Assembly (NCBI GenBank): GCA_026002835.1
Contig: BPGC01000007.1
Location: forward strand, 20,989 to 84,988
Direction: 5' to 3'
Length of the DNA stretch: 64,000 nt
DNA from: Candidatus Nitrosocaldaceae archaeon
GTDB taxonomy: Archaea > Thermoproteota > Nitrososphaeria > Nitrososphaerales > Nitrosocaldaceae
Shown piece after piece: positions 28,789-37,373 of this stretch; the first letter of the stretch is position 1, and every line of letters begins with the position of its first letter. The translations under genes and the position numbers were made by a program. Under the pieces are notes generated by a model that was not told where the DNA came from, made no database searches, and saw only the letters and a list, made by a program, of their open reading frames with translations.

Positions 28789-29910
28789 ATGAGTGTAGAG
28801 AGTATAAAACTTGAAACGCTAACTCCTATATTTACTGGCAATATAGATGGAAATAGTAATACTTTGCAGATAACAAGCATAATTGGTTCGTTAAGGTGGT
28901 GGACAGAAACCATTTTGAGAGGATTGGAATATTATGCATGTGATCCTAACTCTACAAATGAAAATGATAGATGTAATGAAAAAAATGGATATTGTCATGC
29001 TTGTTCTATTTTTGGAAGTGGAGGATTAGGCAGAATGTTCAAGTTGGATATAGTAGAACAGGATCTGAAACCTATGTTTGATAAAGAAATACGTTCTATA
29101 CGGCTAGAGTTTAAAGATGGAAAGAAAAATAGAGCATGGTTTATCTATAATGGATTGATAGGCAAATTCACTATCAGAATTATACCATTAAGAAGATATT
29201 TTGATCCTATACTTATTAAATTACCACTAGTAATAGCTTCTAGATATGGCAGTATATGTGCTAAAACATCATTAGGTTATGGGATCGTTAAAATTATAGA
29301 TTATAATAACGATATTGATATCAAAAGTTTTATAAAAGCTTTGGATAATCTTAGTAATAATATTAATATAAGAAAGTATAATAATGATAAATTACCAAAT
29401 ATAAAGGACTTCTTCTTTTCTAAGATTGATCTTGATATAAGCAATAAAGATTGGTGGAAAGATCTTGATGGTTTTAAGGAATTAGAATACAATCATAAAC
29501 AAATTATACAAGAACACGCAGATAAATTTATTCCTATTTCTTTTAATATCAGAAAATGGTTAAGATATGACTCAGACCTAAGATGTTATACTGGTATTAG
29601 ATATATTAATAGAAGTATATTCGGATCAATTAATACGAAGGATTGTAAAAAAGAGTCTTCTCGGATAAATATATCATTTGCATATAATATAGATAGTGAG
29701 TGGGAATTACGTATATGGTCATGGCTTAACAATAATAAGCTAAGAAATAAGGTTTATGAAATTGTTTACAAAACGATTTGTAATATTTTACAAATGTTAC
29801 AAATTAACAAAAAAGATACTATATGGCATGAATTCAATTCATATAGAGATCCTAAAGGTAAAAAATATGACAATATGCATGAATATGTTAATAGTCTTAT
29901 AACTGAGTGA
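28789..29910 (+). CDS. cmr1: Cmr1-family RAMP protein (Cas7 group), type III
   Basis: 373 residues. The N-terminus KLETLTPIFTGNIDG followed by ITSIIGSLRWWTETILRGLE is the Cmr1 signature (TP.ftG, then G.lRWW.E). Cys-rich CNEKNGYCHACSIFG may bind zinc. The later LIKLPLVIASRYGSICAKTS contains the Gly-rich region of RAMP folds. Cmr1 caps the 3' end of the crRNA in Cmr-like complexes. It is the first gene of a six-gene operon; the next gene overlaps its stop. Confidence 0.85.
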   Translation: MSVESIKLETLTPIFTGNIDGNSNTLQITSIIGSLRWWTETILRGLEYYACDPNSTNENDRCNEKNGYCHACSIFGSGGLGRMFKLDIVEQDLKPMFDKEIRSIRLEFKDGKKNRAWFIYNGLIGKFTIRIIPLRRYFDPILIKLPLVIASRYGSICAKTSLGYGIVKIIDYNNDIDIKSFIKALDNLSNNINIRKYNNDKLPNIKDFFFSKIDLDISNKDWWKDLDGFKELEYNHKQIIQEHADKFIPISFNIRKWLRYDSDLRCYTGIRYINRSIFGSINTKDCKKESSRINISFAYNIDSEWELRIWSWLNNNKLRNKVYEIVYKTICNILQMLQINKKDTIWHEFNSYRDPKGKKYDNMHEYVNSLITE

Positions 29911-29912
29911 GA

Positions 29913-30995
29913 ATGATAATGAGATATGATTTTATTAGTGAATATTATATTAAAGAAATAAAAGATATATATGAGTTAACTTCTGGGCAGAATAGATATC
30001 TTGAGATAGAAGATATTTATAATAGGATAATACTTTTAATTTCTGCTGTATCCCAAAAAGATTTGAAGATATATGCACAAACTGGTGTTACTAAAAGAAA
30101 ATCGGAACTGAAAGGTAAGGGCGGTATAAAGTTACTTCTACATGATAAAGCAGAATATAATAACTATATAAAGAGTCAGTGCCAAATTATGAAGACACTA
30201 AATATTAATACAAATATAGATAATATAGACATACTACCAAAAAGTTCATTTTATATCAATATCAAATTTACATTAAAGACTCCTTATATCTCAAATGATG
30301 ATGTACCATTTTACATAATAGATAATCCTATAAAGAAAGAGCATATATTCAAGATCCCAATGGTTACTGCCTCTAGTTGGAAGGGTAATTTGAGATGGAC
30401 CATGATGAAGCAGCTAGAGATGGATAGCTTGAATGATAAAGAGTTTGCTGAGAGAAGGTTTAGATTAAGTTTACTATTCGGAACTGAGAAAGGTATAGAC
30501 GAGAATAAAGGATTTGCCGAATATATGAAAATGTTAAGACCTTCTGCAGATATAATTTATAAAAATAAACTCAAAGAATATTTTAATACAACTTATACAA
30601 GATTTGAAGGAAGGTTAAGATTCTATCCAACATACTTTGATAAGATAGATCTTATGATAATAAATCCTCATGATAGAGTAACAAAAACTGGTATAAAACC
30701 AATATATATCGAATGCGTACCTGAAAGAGCAAAAGGAGAATTCTCACTATTATATATTCCAATAGATCTTATTGGAAGAGATGTAAAAATGGAAGAAGAG
30801 ATAGAAAAGGATCTAAAACTAGTATCTGAAGGTATAAGAGATATGCTATGCAAATATGGGTTCTCTGCAAAGAAGAGTTCTGGTTTTGGTATAGTAGAGA
30901 AGATTGAGAATAATGATATAGTTGTTAAACCAGAAAATCTTAAATGCAAAGTAACAAAGATCTTGAGTGATAATAATGAGCAATATAGAACTTGA
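29913..30995 (+). CDS. cmr6: Cmr6-like RAMP protein (Cas7 group)
   Basis: About 360 residues. IKFTLKTPYISNDDVPFYII, then FKIPMVTASSWKGNLRWTMM, is the Cmr6-type pattern in which a peptide loop after the first RAMP strand precedes P.i.aSS.KG.lR. LSLLFGTEKG and KSSGFGIVEK are the later conserved RAMP elements. Three possible starts (GTG 29907, ATG 29913, ATG 29919) cannot be separated. The gene order cmr1-cmr6-cas10-cmr4-cmr5-cas5 fits type III-C as I recall it. Confidence 0.78.
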   Translation: MIMRYDFISEYYIKEIKDIYELTSGQNRYLEIEDIYNRIILLISAVSQKDLKIYAQTGVTKRKSELKGKGGIKLLLHDKAEYNNYIKSQCQIMKTLNINTNIDNIDILPKSSFYINIKFTLKTPYISNDDVPFYIIDNPIKKEHIFKIPMVTASSWKGNLRWTMMKQLEMDSLNDKEFAERRFRLSLLFGTEKGIDENKGFAEYMKMLRPSADIIYKNKLKEYFNTTYTRFEGRLRFYPTYFDKIDLMIINPHDRVTKTGIKPIYIECVPERAKGEFSLLYIPIDLIGRDVKMEEEIEKDLKLVSEGIRDMLCKYGFSAKKSSGFGIVEKIENNDIVVKPENLKCKVTKILSDNNEQYRT

Positions 30996-33978
30996 GAGAT
31001 TAAGTTATGCTAGAGATGGCATAATATTATCTGAGATAGGTGCTTATTTACATCTGCTTGGTAGATTCTCTAAAGAGTTTATATTAAGTAATGCTGAAGA
31101 TTATAATAAACATAAAGATGGTTCATATGATTATAAGGCTATATGTAATAAGTACAGAACTACGTTCTTTGAACGGTATTTAAGATTAGAATGTATAATA
31201 TCTAGTAATAGATGGGAAGATATATTTAGTAAATTTGATAAAGTACTAAATGAAAAGATTACACTTAAGGATTTTATTGAAAAACATACATGGAAGAAAA
31301 ATGGGGATGAGCCTAAAGAATATTTGTTAAGGTTATTAGCAGATGCACATGGTATAGTTTCTAGTATAGATAAAGGATTAGCTGGGAGATCTGATAATAT
31401 AGGCAAGCAACGTAAAGATTTTACTAATAAATCTACTGTATTTGGTTATGAAACTGAAATATATTTAGATTATTTGCAGAACAAAAAACTGGAATTATTA
31501 GTCAAACTAGAAGATGTTCTTACTAATATATTAAACTATGACCTTAAATATAATATTTATGAAGATGCTAGATCTATAATAAAAGAATATTACCAATTAA
31601 CAATAGGAGAGACTAGGAGACCAATAAATGAGATAACACTTTATGACTATGCGTATACTATAGCATCCTATCTAAAGTCATATATAGCGAATGTAATACT
31701 AGAGAATTGTTATCAAAATCCTAAAGGTAAAGCAAAATTAAGAATATTATCATTCAATGTAGATGTATTAGGTTTATTATCAAGAGGTATAAAGATTGGT
31801 GATATATTAGGCTATAAAAGAGAGATAGAAAAAGTATTCAATAGGATAAAGGAGGTAATTGAATTTGAGTATCCTTTAGGTAATGAGATATATAGAGATA
31901 ATACAGGTATATACTTTACATTTCCAAGTTTAAATAATTATTCTAGCGAAGATATTAAAAATGCTATATATAAAAAGATAATGAATATTTGTAAAGATTT
32001 GGACTTTGATATATGTATCAATATATCTGAACCTCAAAGAGGTTTGACTATAATAAGTAAATTGAGGGAAACAGCTAATAAAGAGATTGTATACCATCAT
32101 TCTAACATTAAACTGCTACATAATAAACAGTTAGAACTAGGTTCTGTTCTTAATGATGTATGCCCTATATGTAGAATTAGGTTTAAAGATAACAAAGAGC
32201 GATGTAAAAGATGTGAAGAAAGACATGTAGGTAGAGGTATAGAATGGTTAAAAGATCCTAGAAAGAGTATATGGTTAGATGAGGTTGCTGATAAGAATGA
32301 TAGATGTGCAATGATTATAGGTAAGTTTGGGAGATTAGATAAATGGTTAAATGGTAAACTAGTTGATACATTTGTAGCCATGCCGTTCAAAGAATGGTAT
32401 AATAATTTGAGCAGTCCAAATAAGAATTTTTTGTATAGAAATAGAAAGGTAAAGAACCAAAATGATTTCATATTATACCTAGAAAATCTATTCAATAAGA
32501 ATATTAAAAAAATAGACTGCAAAGATATTGATATTTTAAAGACATTATATTATATTGATGTTGATGATAAGATTAACAAATCTAATTTTGATATAGAGGA
32601 ACATATTTGGAATGACATAATAGAAAAAGATGCTAGCGATCCTACTATTATTAGTAAACCTAATCATTTATTTAAATTATTATTTAGAAAACACCCAACT
32701 CCTGCTAGATTGATGAGAATATGGAGAACTACAGAGGAATTTATAACAAATACCATCTTTGGAATATGCAATAAAACGGATTATAATTATGGTAGTAATA
32801 TTAGAGATAAAAGGTTAGTATTTAATTTAGAGTTGGATGATAACATTAATAAAGTACATGGAAAGGCATATGAAGTTAGGTTTGGTAATAAGGCATTTAA
32901 CATAGTTTATGATGGTAATAAAAATAGATTCGTGACAATAACAAATCTGCAACTTATAAGTCTTAAAGATAACCTAGAAGATATTAAAGAAGAACTAAAA
33001 GAACAGAAGATTATACTTGTTGATAATAATAAAGAACATAATGCAAAAATAACAAATTGCTATGAAGAAGAGACATTCAAGTGTTATATACCATGGATAG
33101 ATATCTATAATACTCCAGATCTATTTATGATAATAGTGCCAGCAGAGAACTCATTAGATATATTACATAAGATTATTCATGAACATAAAGTTCAATTCTC
33201 AAAAGTAATTGATAGGTTACCATTACATTTAGGAGTAATATTCTTTCATAGAAAAACACCGTTATACTCTATCATGGATGCTGCAAATAAGATGCTATAC
33301 AATTTTGAAGGGTATGATAAAGAGGAATATAATTATATAGTTGAGAATGTATGTAATGCTACAGAACTAGATTGTATTGATGATAGGTTAGGAGATAAGG
33401 TTAGAAAAGTGATATTAAGATCTTATAATAACGAAGATGAAAAACTTGAATTGTATGTAAGTTATTCTACTGCTGATCCAATTAAGGAAGACCTCTGGTA
33501 TCCATATATAAGAGTAAGTTCTGATGTATCTGATAGGGAATTAAGAATAGATGAACCAAAATGCGTCCATGTAAAAGAGTTAAGGAAGGGTGATATTGCT
33601 ATAGTAAACCGTTCTTTATTCTACTATAAGTTTCTAGCATCAAGCGCTGATAGATTTGATATAATTAATTCTAAACATATGTTTGTAGATGATTTAGAGA
33701 AGATTATAGAGGTATGGTATACATTAAAGGAGCTTAAGAATAGAGGTCTTACTGATACTGCACTACATAATGCAAAGGATCTTTTATTACATATAAACGA
33801 GAATCTTGGAGATAATAAAGAGTATATGATAGAGAGTTTATTGATAAATGAATTTAATCTTAATAGGTATGATAGAGAGTTTGTTATACTTAAACATGCT
33901 ATGAAGGATAGAATATTCTTAAATAGTATAGAGATATATACTTTAATATTAAAGAAGAAGGTGAGTGATGATGAGTAA
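30976..33978 (+). CDS. cas10: Cas10 of the Csx11 family (type III-C), degenerate HD and palm motifs
   Basis: About 1000 residues. The N-terminal region has EIGAYLHLLGRFSKEFI where active Cas10 HD domains read ..LLHDIGK; the Asp is Leu. In the palm, FEYPLGNEIYRDNTGIYFTF stands where GGDD should be, so no cyclase site is visible. A zinc finger (CPICRIRF, CKRCEERHVGRG) and KSIWLDEVADKNDR are features I associate with Csx11. The protein would scaffold the effector but probably neither makes cyclic oligoadenylate nor cuts DNA. ATG 30976 is preferred over GTG 30967; the preceding gene ends at 30995. Confidence 0.85.
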   Translation: MSNIELERLSYARDGIILSEIGAYLHLLGRFSKEFILSNAEDYNKHKDGSYDYKAICNKYRTTFFERYLRLECIISSNRWEDIFSKFDKVLNEKITLKDFIEKHTWKKNGDEPKEYLLRLLADAHGIVSSIDKGLAGRSDNIGKQRKDFTNKSTVFGYETEIYLDYLQNKKLELLVKLEDVLTNILNYDLKYNIYEDARSIIKEYYQLTIGETRRPINEITLYDYAYTIASYLKSYIANVILENCYQNPKGKAKLRILSFNVDVLGLLSRGIKIGDILGYKREIEKVFNRIKEVIEFEYPLGNEIYRDNTGIYFTFPSLNNYSSEDIKNAIYKKIMNICKDLDFDICINISEPQRGLTIISKLRETANKEIVYHHSNIKLLHNKQLELGSVLNDVCPICRIRFKDNKERCKRCEERHVGRGIEWLKDPRKSIWLDEVADKNDRCAMIIGKFGRLDKWLNGKLVDTFVAMPFKEWYNNLSSPNKNFLYRNRKVKNQNDFILYLENLFNKNIKKIDCKDIDILKTLYYIDVDDKINKSNFDIEEHIWNDIIEKDASDPTIISKPNHLFKLLFRKHPTPARLMRIWRTTEEFITNTIFGICNKTDYNYGSNIRDKRLVFNLELDDNINKVHGKAYEVRFGNKAFNIVYDGNKNRFVTITNLQLISLKDNLEDIKEELKEQKIILVDNNKEHNAKITNCYEEETFKCYIPWIDIYNTPDLFMIIVPAENSLDILHKIIHEHKVQFSKVIDRLPLHLGVIFFHRKTPLYSIMDAANKMLYNFEGYDKEEYNYIVENVCNATELDCIDDRLGDKVRKVILRSYNNEDEKLELYVSYSTADPIKEDLWYPYIRVSSDVSDRELRIDEPKCVHVKELRKGDIAIVNRSLFYYKFLASSADRFDIINSKHMFVDDLEKIIEVWYTLKELKNRGLTDTALHNAKDLLLHINENLGDNKEYMIESLLINEFNLNRYDREFVILKHAMKDRIFLNSIEIYTLILKKKVSDDE

Positions 33979-34900
33979 TACTCAATTTAATGAAAGTAAT
34001 AAACCATATGATAAAGTTCCATATTATATGCTAGCCATAGATCCTATACACATTGGTTCTGGTAGTCAAAGGTTAGGAAGAGTAGATATGCCTATAGTTA
34101 GAGATTCTTCAACAAATATACCAAAGATACCTGCTACTAGCATAATAGGACCTGCTAGAGCATATTCAGCTCTTATAAATAACAAATATCCTCAATGTGC
34201 TGGAAAAAGTGATGAAGAAAGTATGAAGAAAAGCGATAAAAAGAATACACATTGCGGAGATTGTTGTGTATGTTTTGCATATGGTTATACTAACTCAAAT
34301 GGAAGTTTTCAAGGACTTGCTCATTTCTTTGATTGTCATATACTATTCTTTCCTATATCTAGTATGATAGGCCCAATATGGATAACAAGTCCATTAGCAT
34401 TATCCTTCTTGGACAATACTTATGAAATCGAAGATGAGAATAAATTTTATACTTTTACATCTAAGATAAATCACAAAAAATTAAACTTAGGATGGTTATT
34501 ATTAGAAAACGGAAATGAACCATTCGATTCATCAAAATTAGAATTTCTAAATAAAATACCAAATTATATAAAAGAACGAACAATATTAGTTTCTAATAAA
34601 CTGTTTTCTCACATAATCAATACAAATTTGGAAGTTAGAACTAGCGTATCTATAGATCCTTCTACTGGTGCAGCAGAAGAAGGTGCATTATTTACTTATG
34701 AAGCCATACCTAGAGGTACAATATTCCGTTTCGAAGTGGTCTATAATAATCCTAAGAATTTTAATATCAACAAAACTATCGAGAATATAGAGTCAACAGT
34801 AAAAAATGGTCTAGAGTTATTTGAATATTTAGGTATTGGAGGTATGAATACTAAGGGTATGGGTAGGTTAAAATTGCTAAATGGAGGGAATCAAGGATAG
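33971..34900 (+). CDS. cmr4: Cmr4-like backbone RAMP ribonuclease subunit
   Basis: About 310 residues. LAIDPIHIGSGSQRLGRVDM followed by PIVRDSSTNIPKIPATSIIG is the Cmr4 N-terminal pattern, in which the Asp of the VDxP loop is the target-RNA cleaving residue; it is present here. CGDCCVCFAYG may bind zinc. IGGMNTKGMGRLKLL is the C-terminal Gly-rich RAMP element. Cmr4 repeats form the backbone that cuts target RNA at 6-nt intervals. A GGTGAG precedes the ATG at 33971; it overlaps the cas10 stop. Confidence 0.87.
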   Translation: MSNTQFNESNKPYDKVPYYMLAIDPIHIGSGSQRLGRVDMPIVRDSSTNIPKIPATSIIGPARAYSALINNKYPQCAGKSDEESMKKSDKKNTHCGDCCVCFAYGYTNSNGSFQGLAHFFDCHILFFPISSMIGPIWITSPLALSFLDNTYEIEDENKFYTFTSKINHKKLNLGWLLLENGNEPFDSSKLEFLNKIPNYIKERTILVSNKLFSHIINTNLEVRTSVSIDPSTGAAEEGALFTYEAIPRGTIFRFEVVYNNPKNFNINKTIENIESTVKNGLELFEYLGIGGMNTKGMGRLKLLNGGNQG

Positions 34901-34902
34901 AA

Positions 34903-35268
34903 ATGATCAATCTTGATTCTATTTGTGCAGAGTACGGTTTAAAAATCAGTAAAGTTAATGATTCTAAGGTTGTTAAAGAATATAAGAATATTGTAGAAAA
35001 AGCATTAGGGGTTCTACAAGCACAAGGCATATACTCACTCTTCTTATTCTTAGAATCAGAAGGTAAAAATGATATAAAAGATAAATTAGTAGAGTTATTA
35101 AGCTCTGATAAATTAAACCTATTAAGTAATGATAAAGATAAACAAGATATAAAAGATAAGATATCCTCAGAAATACTCCAAGATCTAGATAAACTAATGT
35201 TAGCGTATAATATACTGGAAAGATGTTTGATATATACAAAATATAATCTAAAGGCTAAATCAAAATGA
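34903..35268 (+). CDS. cmr5: Cmr5-like small subunit (Cas11)
   Basis: 121 residues, helical and charged, with KALGVLQAQGIYSLFLFLES in the middle; Cmr5 proteins carry a similar G...f..fL pattern. Located between the Cmr4-like and Cas5-like genes, as expected for the type III small subunit that stacks along the crRNA. The stop overlaps the next start (ATGA). Confidence 0.75.
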   Translation: MINLDSICAEYGLKISKVNDSKVVKEYKNIVEKALGVLQAQGIYSLFLFLESEGKNDIKDKLVELLSSDKLNLLSNDKDKQDIKDKISSEILQDLDKLMLAYNILERCLIYTKYNLKAKSK

Positions 35269-36137
35269 GTTGGGAAGTATTTAATATAAGATTTAGAATA
35301 GAAAGTCCTATACATATTGGTCATTATACAATTGGCATATTAAAGAAGACTAGATATTATATACTTGGAAAGAATATGTGGGGTGCTATAACAGAGAAGT
35401 TAGCGTTGAATGATAATAATCATAACTTTAGAAAGATAGGAGAGATCGTTGCTAATAATCTTATCTTCAGTTACCTCTATCTAGAAGACCCAAAGAATGG
35501 TAAATTATTAAAACCTAGATTCACAAATGATGGTCTAAAATATGGAAATTATAATGTATATGAGTTTGAAAAGAGATTCATCAGAAGCCTTGTATCTACT
35601 GCTATACAATCAGATACTATGAGTGCAGAAAGAGAGAGTTTACATGAAACTGAATTTATATCTAATAGAGAGATAATAGATGAAGGGATAGGTAATGAAT
35701 TATATTTATCTGGTTATCTCTTTGCTAAAGAGTATAAGGATAATAACTACAATATAAAGATAGAGAATCAAAGCGTAAAGTTTAATGGTTCAGATATTTT
35801 AGATGATGGAAAGTATATAACAACTGGAGGAGAGAGAAAATATGGTTTTGGTAGATTAGAGTTTCTTGGCTATGATAAATGCAATCATAAATTTGAGACT
35901 GAAAATAATAAACTAATAATACAATATAAGAAAGGGGATAGTATAGAAGCTCATCTTATCGTTAATGATAAATGTAGTATAAAAGGAGAACTTGAATTAT
36001 TGGTTGGAAGAGAATATGGTAATTCATATGGAAATAAATATTCAAGCTCACAATTAACATGGATTCCTGGTTCTATACTTGAAGATAGTTATCGGCTTGA
36101 GATATGTAGATATGGAATACTAAAAGCATGTATCTAA
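35265..36137 (+). CDS. Cas5-group RAMP protein (Cmr3/Csx10-like), type III
   Basis: 290 residues. FNIRFRIESPIHIGHYTIGI is the first RAMP strand and loop, followed by RYYILGKNMWGAITEKLAL, and near residue 190 TTGGERKYGFGRLEFLGYD, the Gly-rich GG...yGfGr motif of Cas5-group proteins (Cmr3, Csx10, Csm4). It would bind the 5' handle of the crRNA next to Cas10. Which of the Cas5 subgroups it belongs to cannot be told by eye. Last gene of the type III operon. Confidence 0.72.
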   Translation: MSWEVFNIRFRIESPIHIGHYTIGILKKTRYYILGKNMWGAITEKLALNDNNHNFRKIGEIVANNLIFSYLYLEDPKNGKLLKPRFTNDGLKYGNYNVYEFEKRFIRSLVSTAIQSDTMSAERESLHETEFISNREIIDEGIGNELYLSGYLFAKEYKDNNYNIKIENQSVKFNGSDILDDGKYITTGGERKYGFGRLEFLGYDKCNHKFETENNKLIIQYKKGDSIEAHLIVNDKCSIKGELELLVGREYGNSYGNKYSSSQLTWIPGSILEDSYRLEICRYGILKACI

Positions 36138-36242
36138 TATTTAATTTTGCTTATCTTAAATTTAGTTCATTATGTAAGATTGTAAGAAATTGCATAATAT
36201 ACAACTTTATGACTAGTCTCAAACCTTTACTTTATGCAATTT

Positions 36243-36924
36243 TTAGATAAATGATAGTAGATCTTTACCTTCCTCTATTACCCAATCCTCAGCATTTGTA
36301 TTACTAAATTCTTTAATATGCTCTGCTAACTCTAGCATGTTATTATACTTTTTATTACAATGCTTACATTTTACATAATCTCCTTCCTTAACTAGAGATA
36401 CTATACTCTTCCTACTCTTCTTATCTATTATTATACCAAATTTATGATCTTTAGATTTCTGGGGGTTATAGAGAGTATTACCTCCTATCTCAATGAGTTC
36501 AATATCTCTAACCTCTATATTATGCAGATACTTTAAATGCTTCTCGATATTTGATTTATCTCTATACAATGCATTACATATATCACATTTATACAATCTT
36601 TCAATAGAATTCTCTTTCTTCTCTTCTATCTTGCTAATATCAACAGCTATCAGCTCTTCATTCTTATGGAATAAACTAGAATGCTTGTTATACCATATAT
36701 CCAATTCTTCTTTACTCTCTGGTATCTTACCATTTAATGAAGGATAGCAACTCTCTTTGCAGATTAAGCAATATACCCTTCTCTTATCTCCTTTATAATT
36801 TGGTATATATTTATGTAGTAGTATGCTCTTTATACCACACTTCTTCTTTGTCTGCTATTAGATACTTTTTACAAACATTACAATATACTATATCTTTATC
36901 TCCTTTCCTTACTACTCTCATCAT
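36243..36924 (-). pseudogene. Multi-zinc-finger (C2H2-like) protein, frameshifted
   Basis: Four zinc-finger units can be read on one strand. Unit 1 (VYCNVCKKYLIADKEE, with WYKEH) starts from an ATG at 36924 or 36921. After a frame change around 36815-36835 unit 2 follows (VYCLICKESCYPSLNG, ending NKH). Then LYKCDICNALYRDKSNIEKH and YVKCKHCNKKYNNMLELAEH lie in the open frame ending at 36243. C2H2-like fingers of this kind occur in archaeal viruses and plasmids as DNA-binding regulators. The TTG-initiated ORF from 36704 would lack unit 1 and most of unit 2. Confidence 0.55.
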
Positions 36925-37373
36925 TAAATAATCATGCTTGCTTCCTCTCTCCTCTTCCCTTCCCTCTTCTCTTTATAACACTAAAACACATACACAGCTT
37001 GGACAACTAGAACAACTTCTACAGCTTGTACAAGTTCTACTATTAGAGCAACTTGCTATCTGCTATAATTTGCAACGATTTGCAACGATTTCACGCTTGA
37101 GCTATCTGAAAGCGACTTTTCTAACTGTTAGCAATTTCTATAGCTTCTAAAAGTTGTGAGTGATCTCAATAGCCATAAAATCATAGTATCATTTCCAAAA
37201 TGAAGATCAGATAACACAAGCATAAAACCATGGAAAATCATTGCAGATAGTATCAGATAGCCATTATTATCAAAAATTTGATAGTATTCTCTAGTGATAT
37301 AAAAGTATAGAAAGAATTAGTATTTAAGTATTTGCTAATAGATTAAAAAATGAGCATAGCTTACGCTAGGAAC
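36925..37373. other. 449-bp noncoding stretch, candidate replication origin
   Basis: No convincing gene. It holds a tandem ATTTGCAACG repeat (about 37069-37089), the palindrome TATCAAAAATTTGATA (about 37267-37282), recurring CAGATA/GATAGTATCAGATAG motifs around 37205-37260, and a low-complexity stretch near 36980-37045. It lies directly downstream of a primase-helicase gene in a plasmid-like block, a common place for an origin. That role is inference only. Confidence 0.35.

Noticed and set aside
28789..36137. Type III-B (Cmr) assignment of the second operon
   Set aside because: The Csx11-like Cas10, the missing GGDD and the gene order fit type III-C better.
36973..37062. Minus-strand Cys-rich reading frame (many CxxC steps, ending SCPSCVCVLVL)
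   Set aside because: It is preceded by a stop with no start codon and lies in a low-complexity stretch; the regular Cys spacing probably follows from the base repeat.
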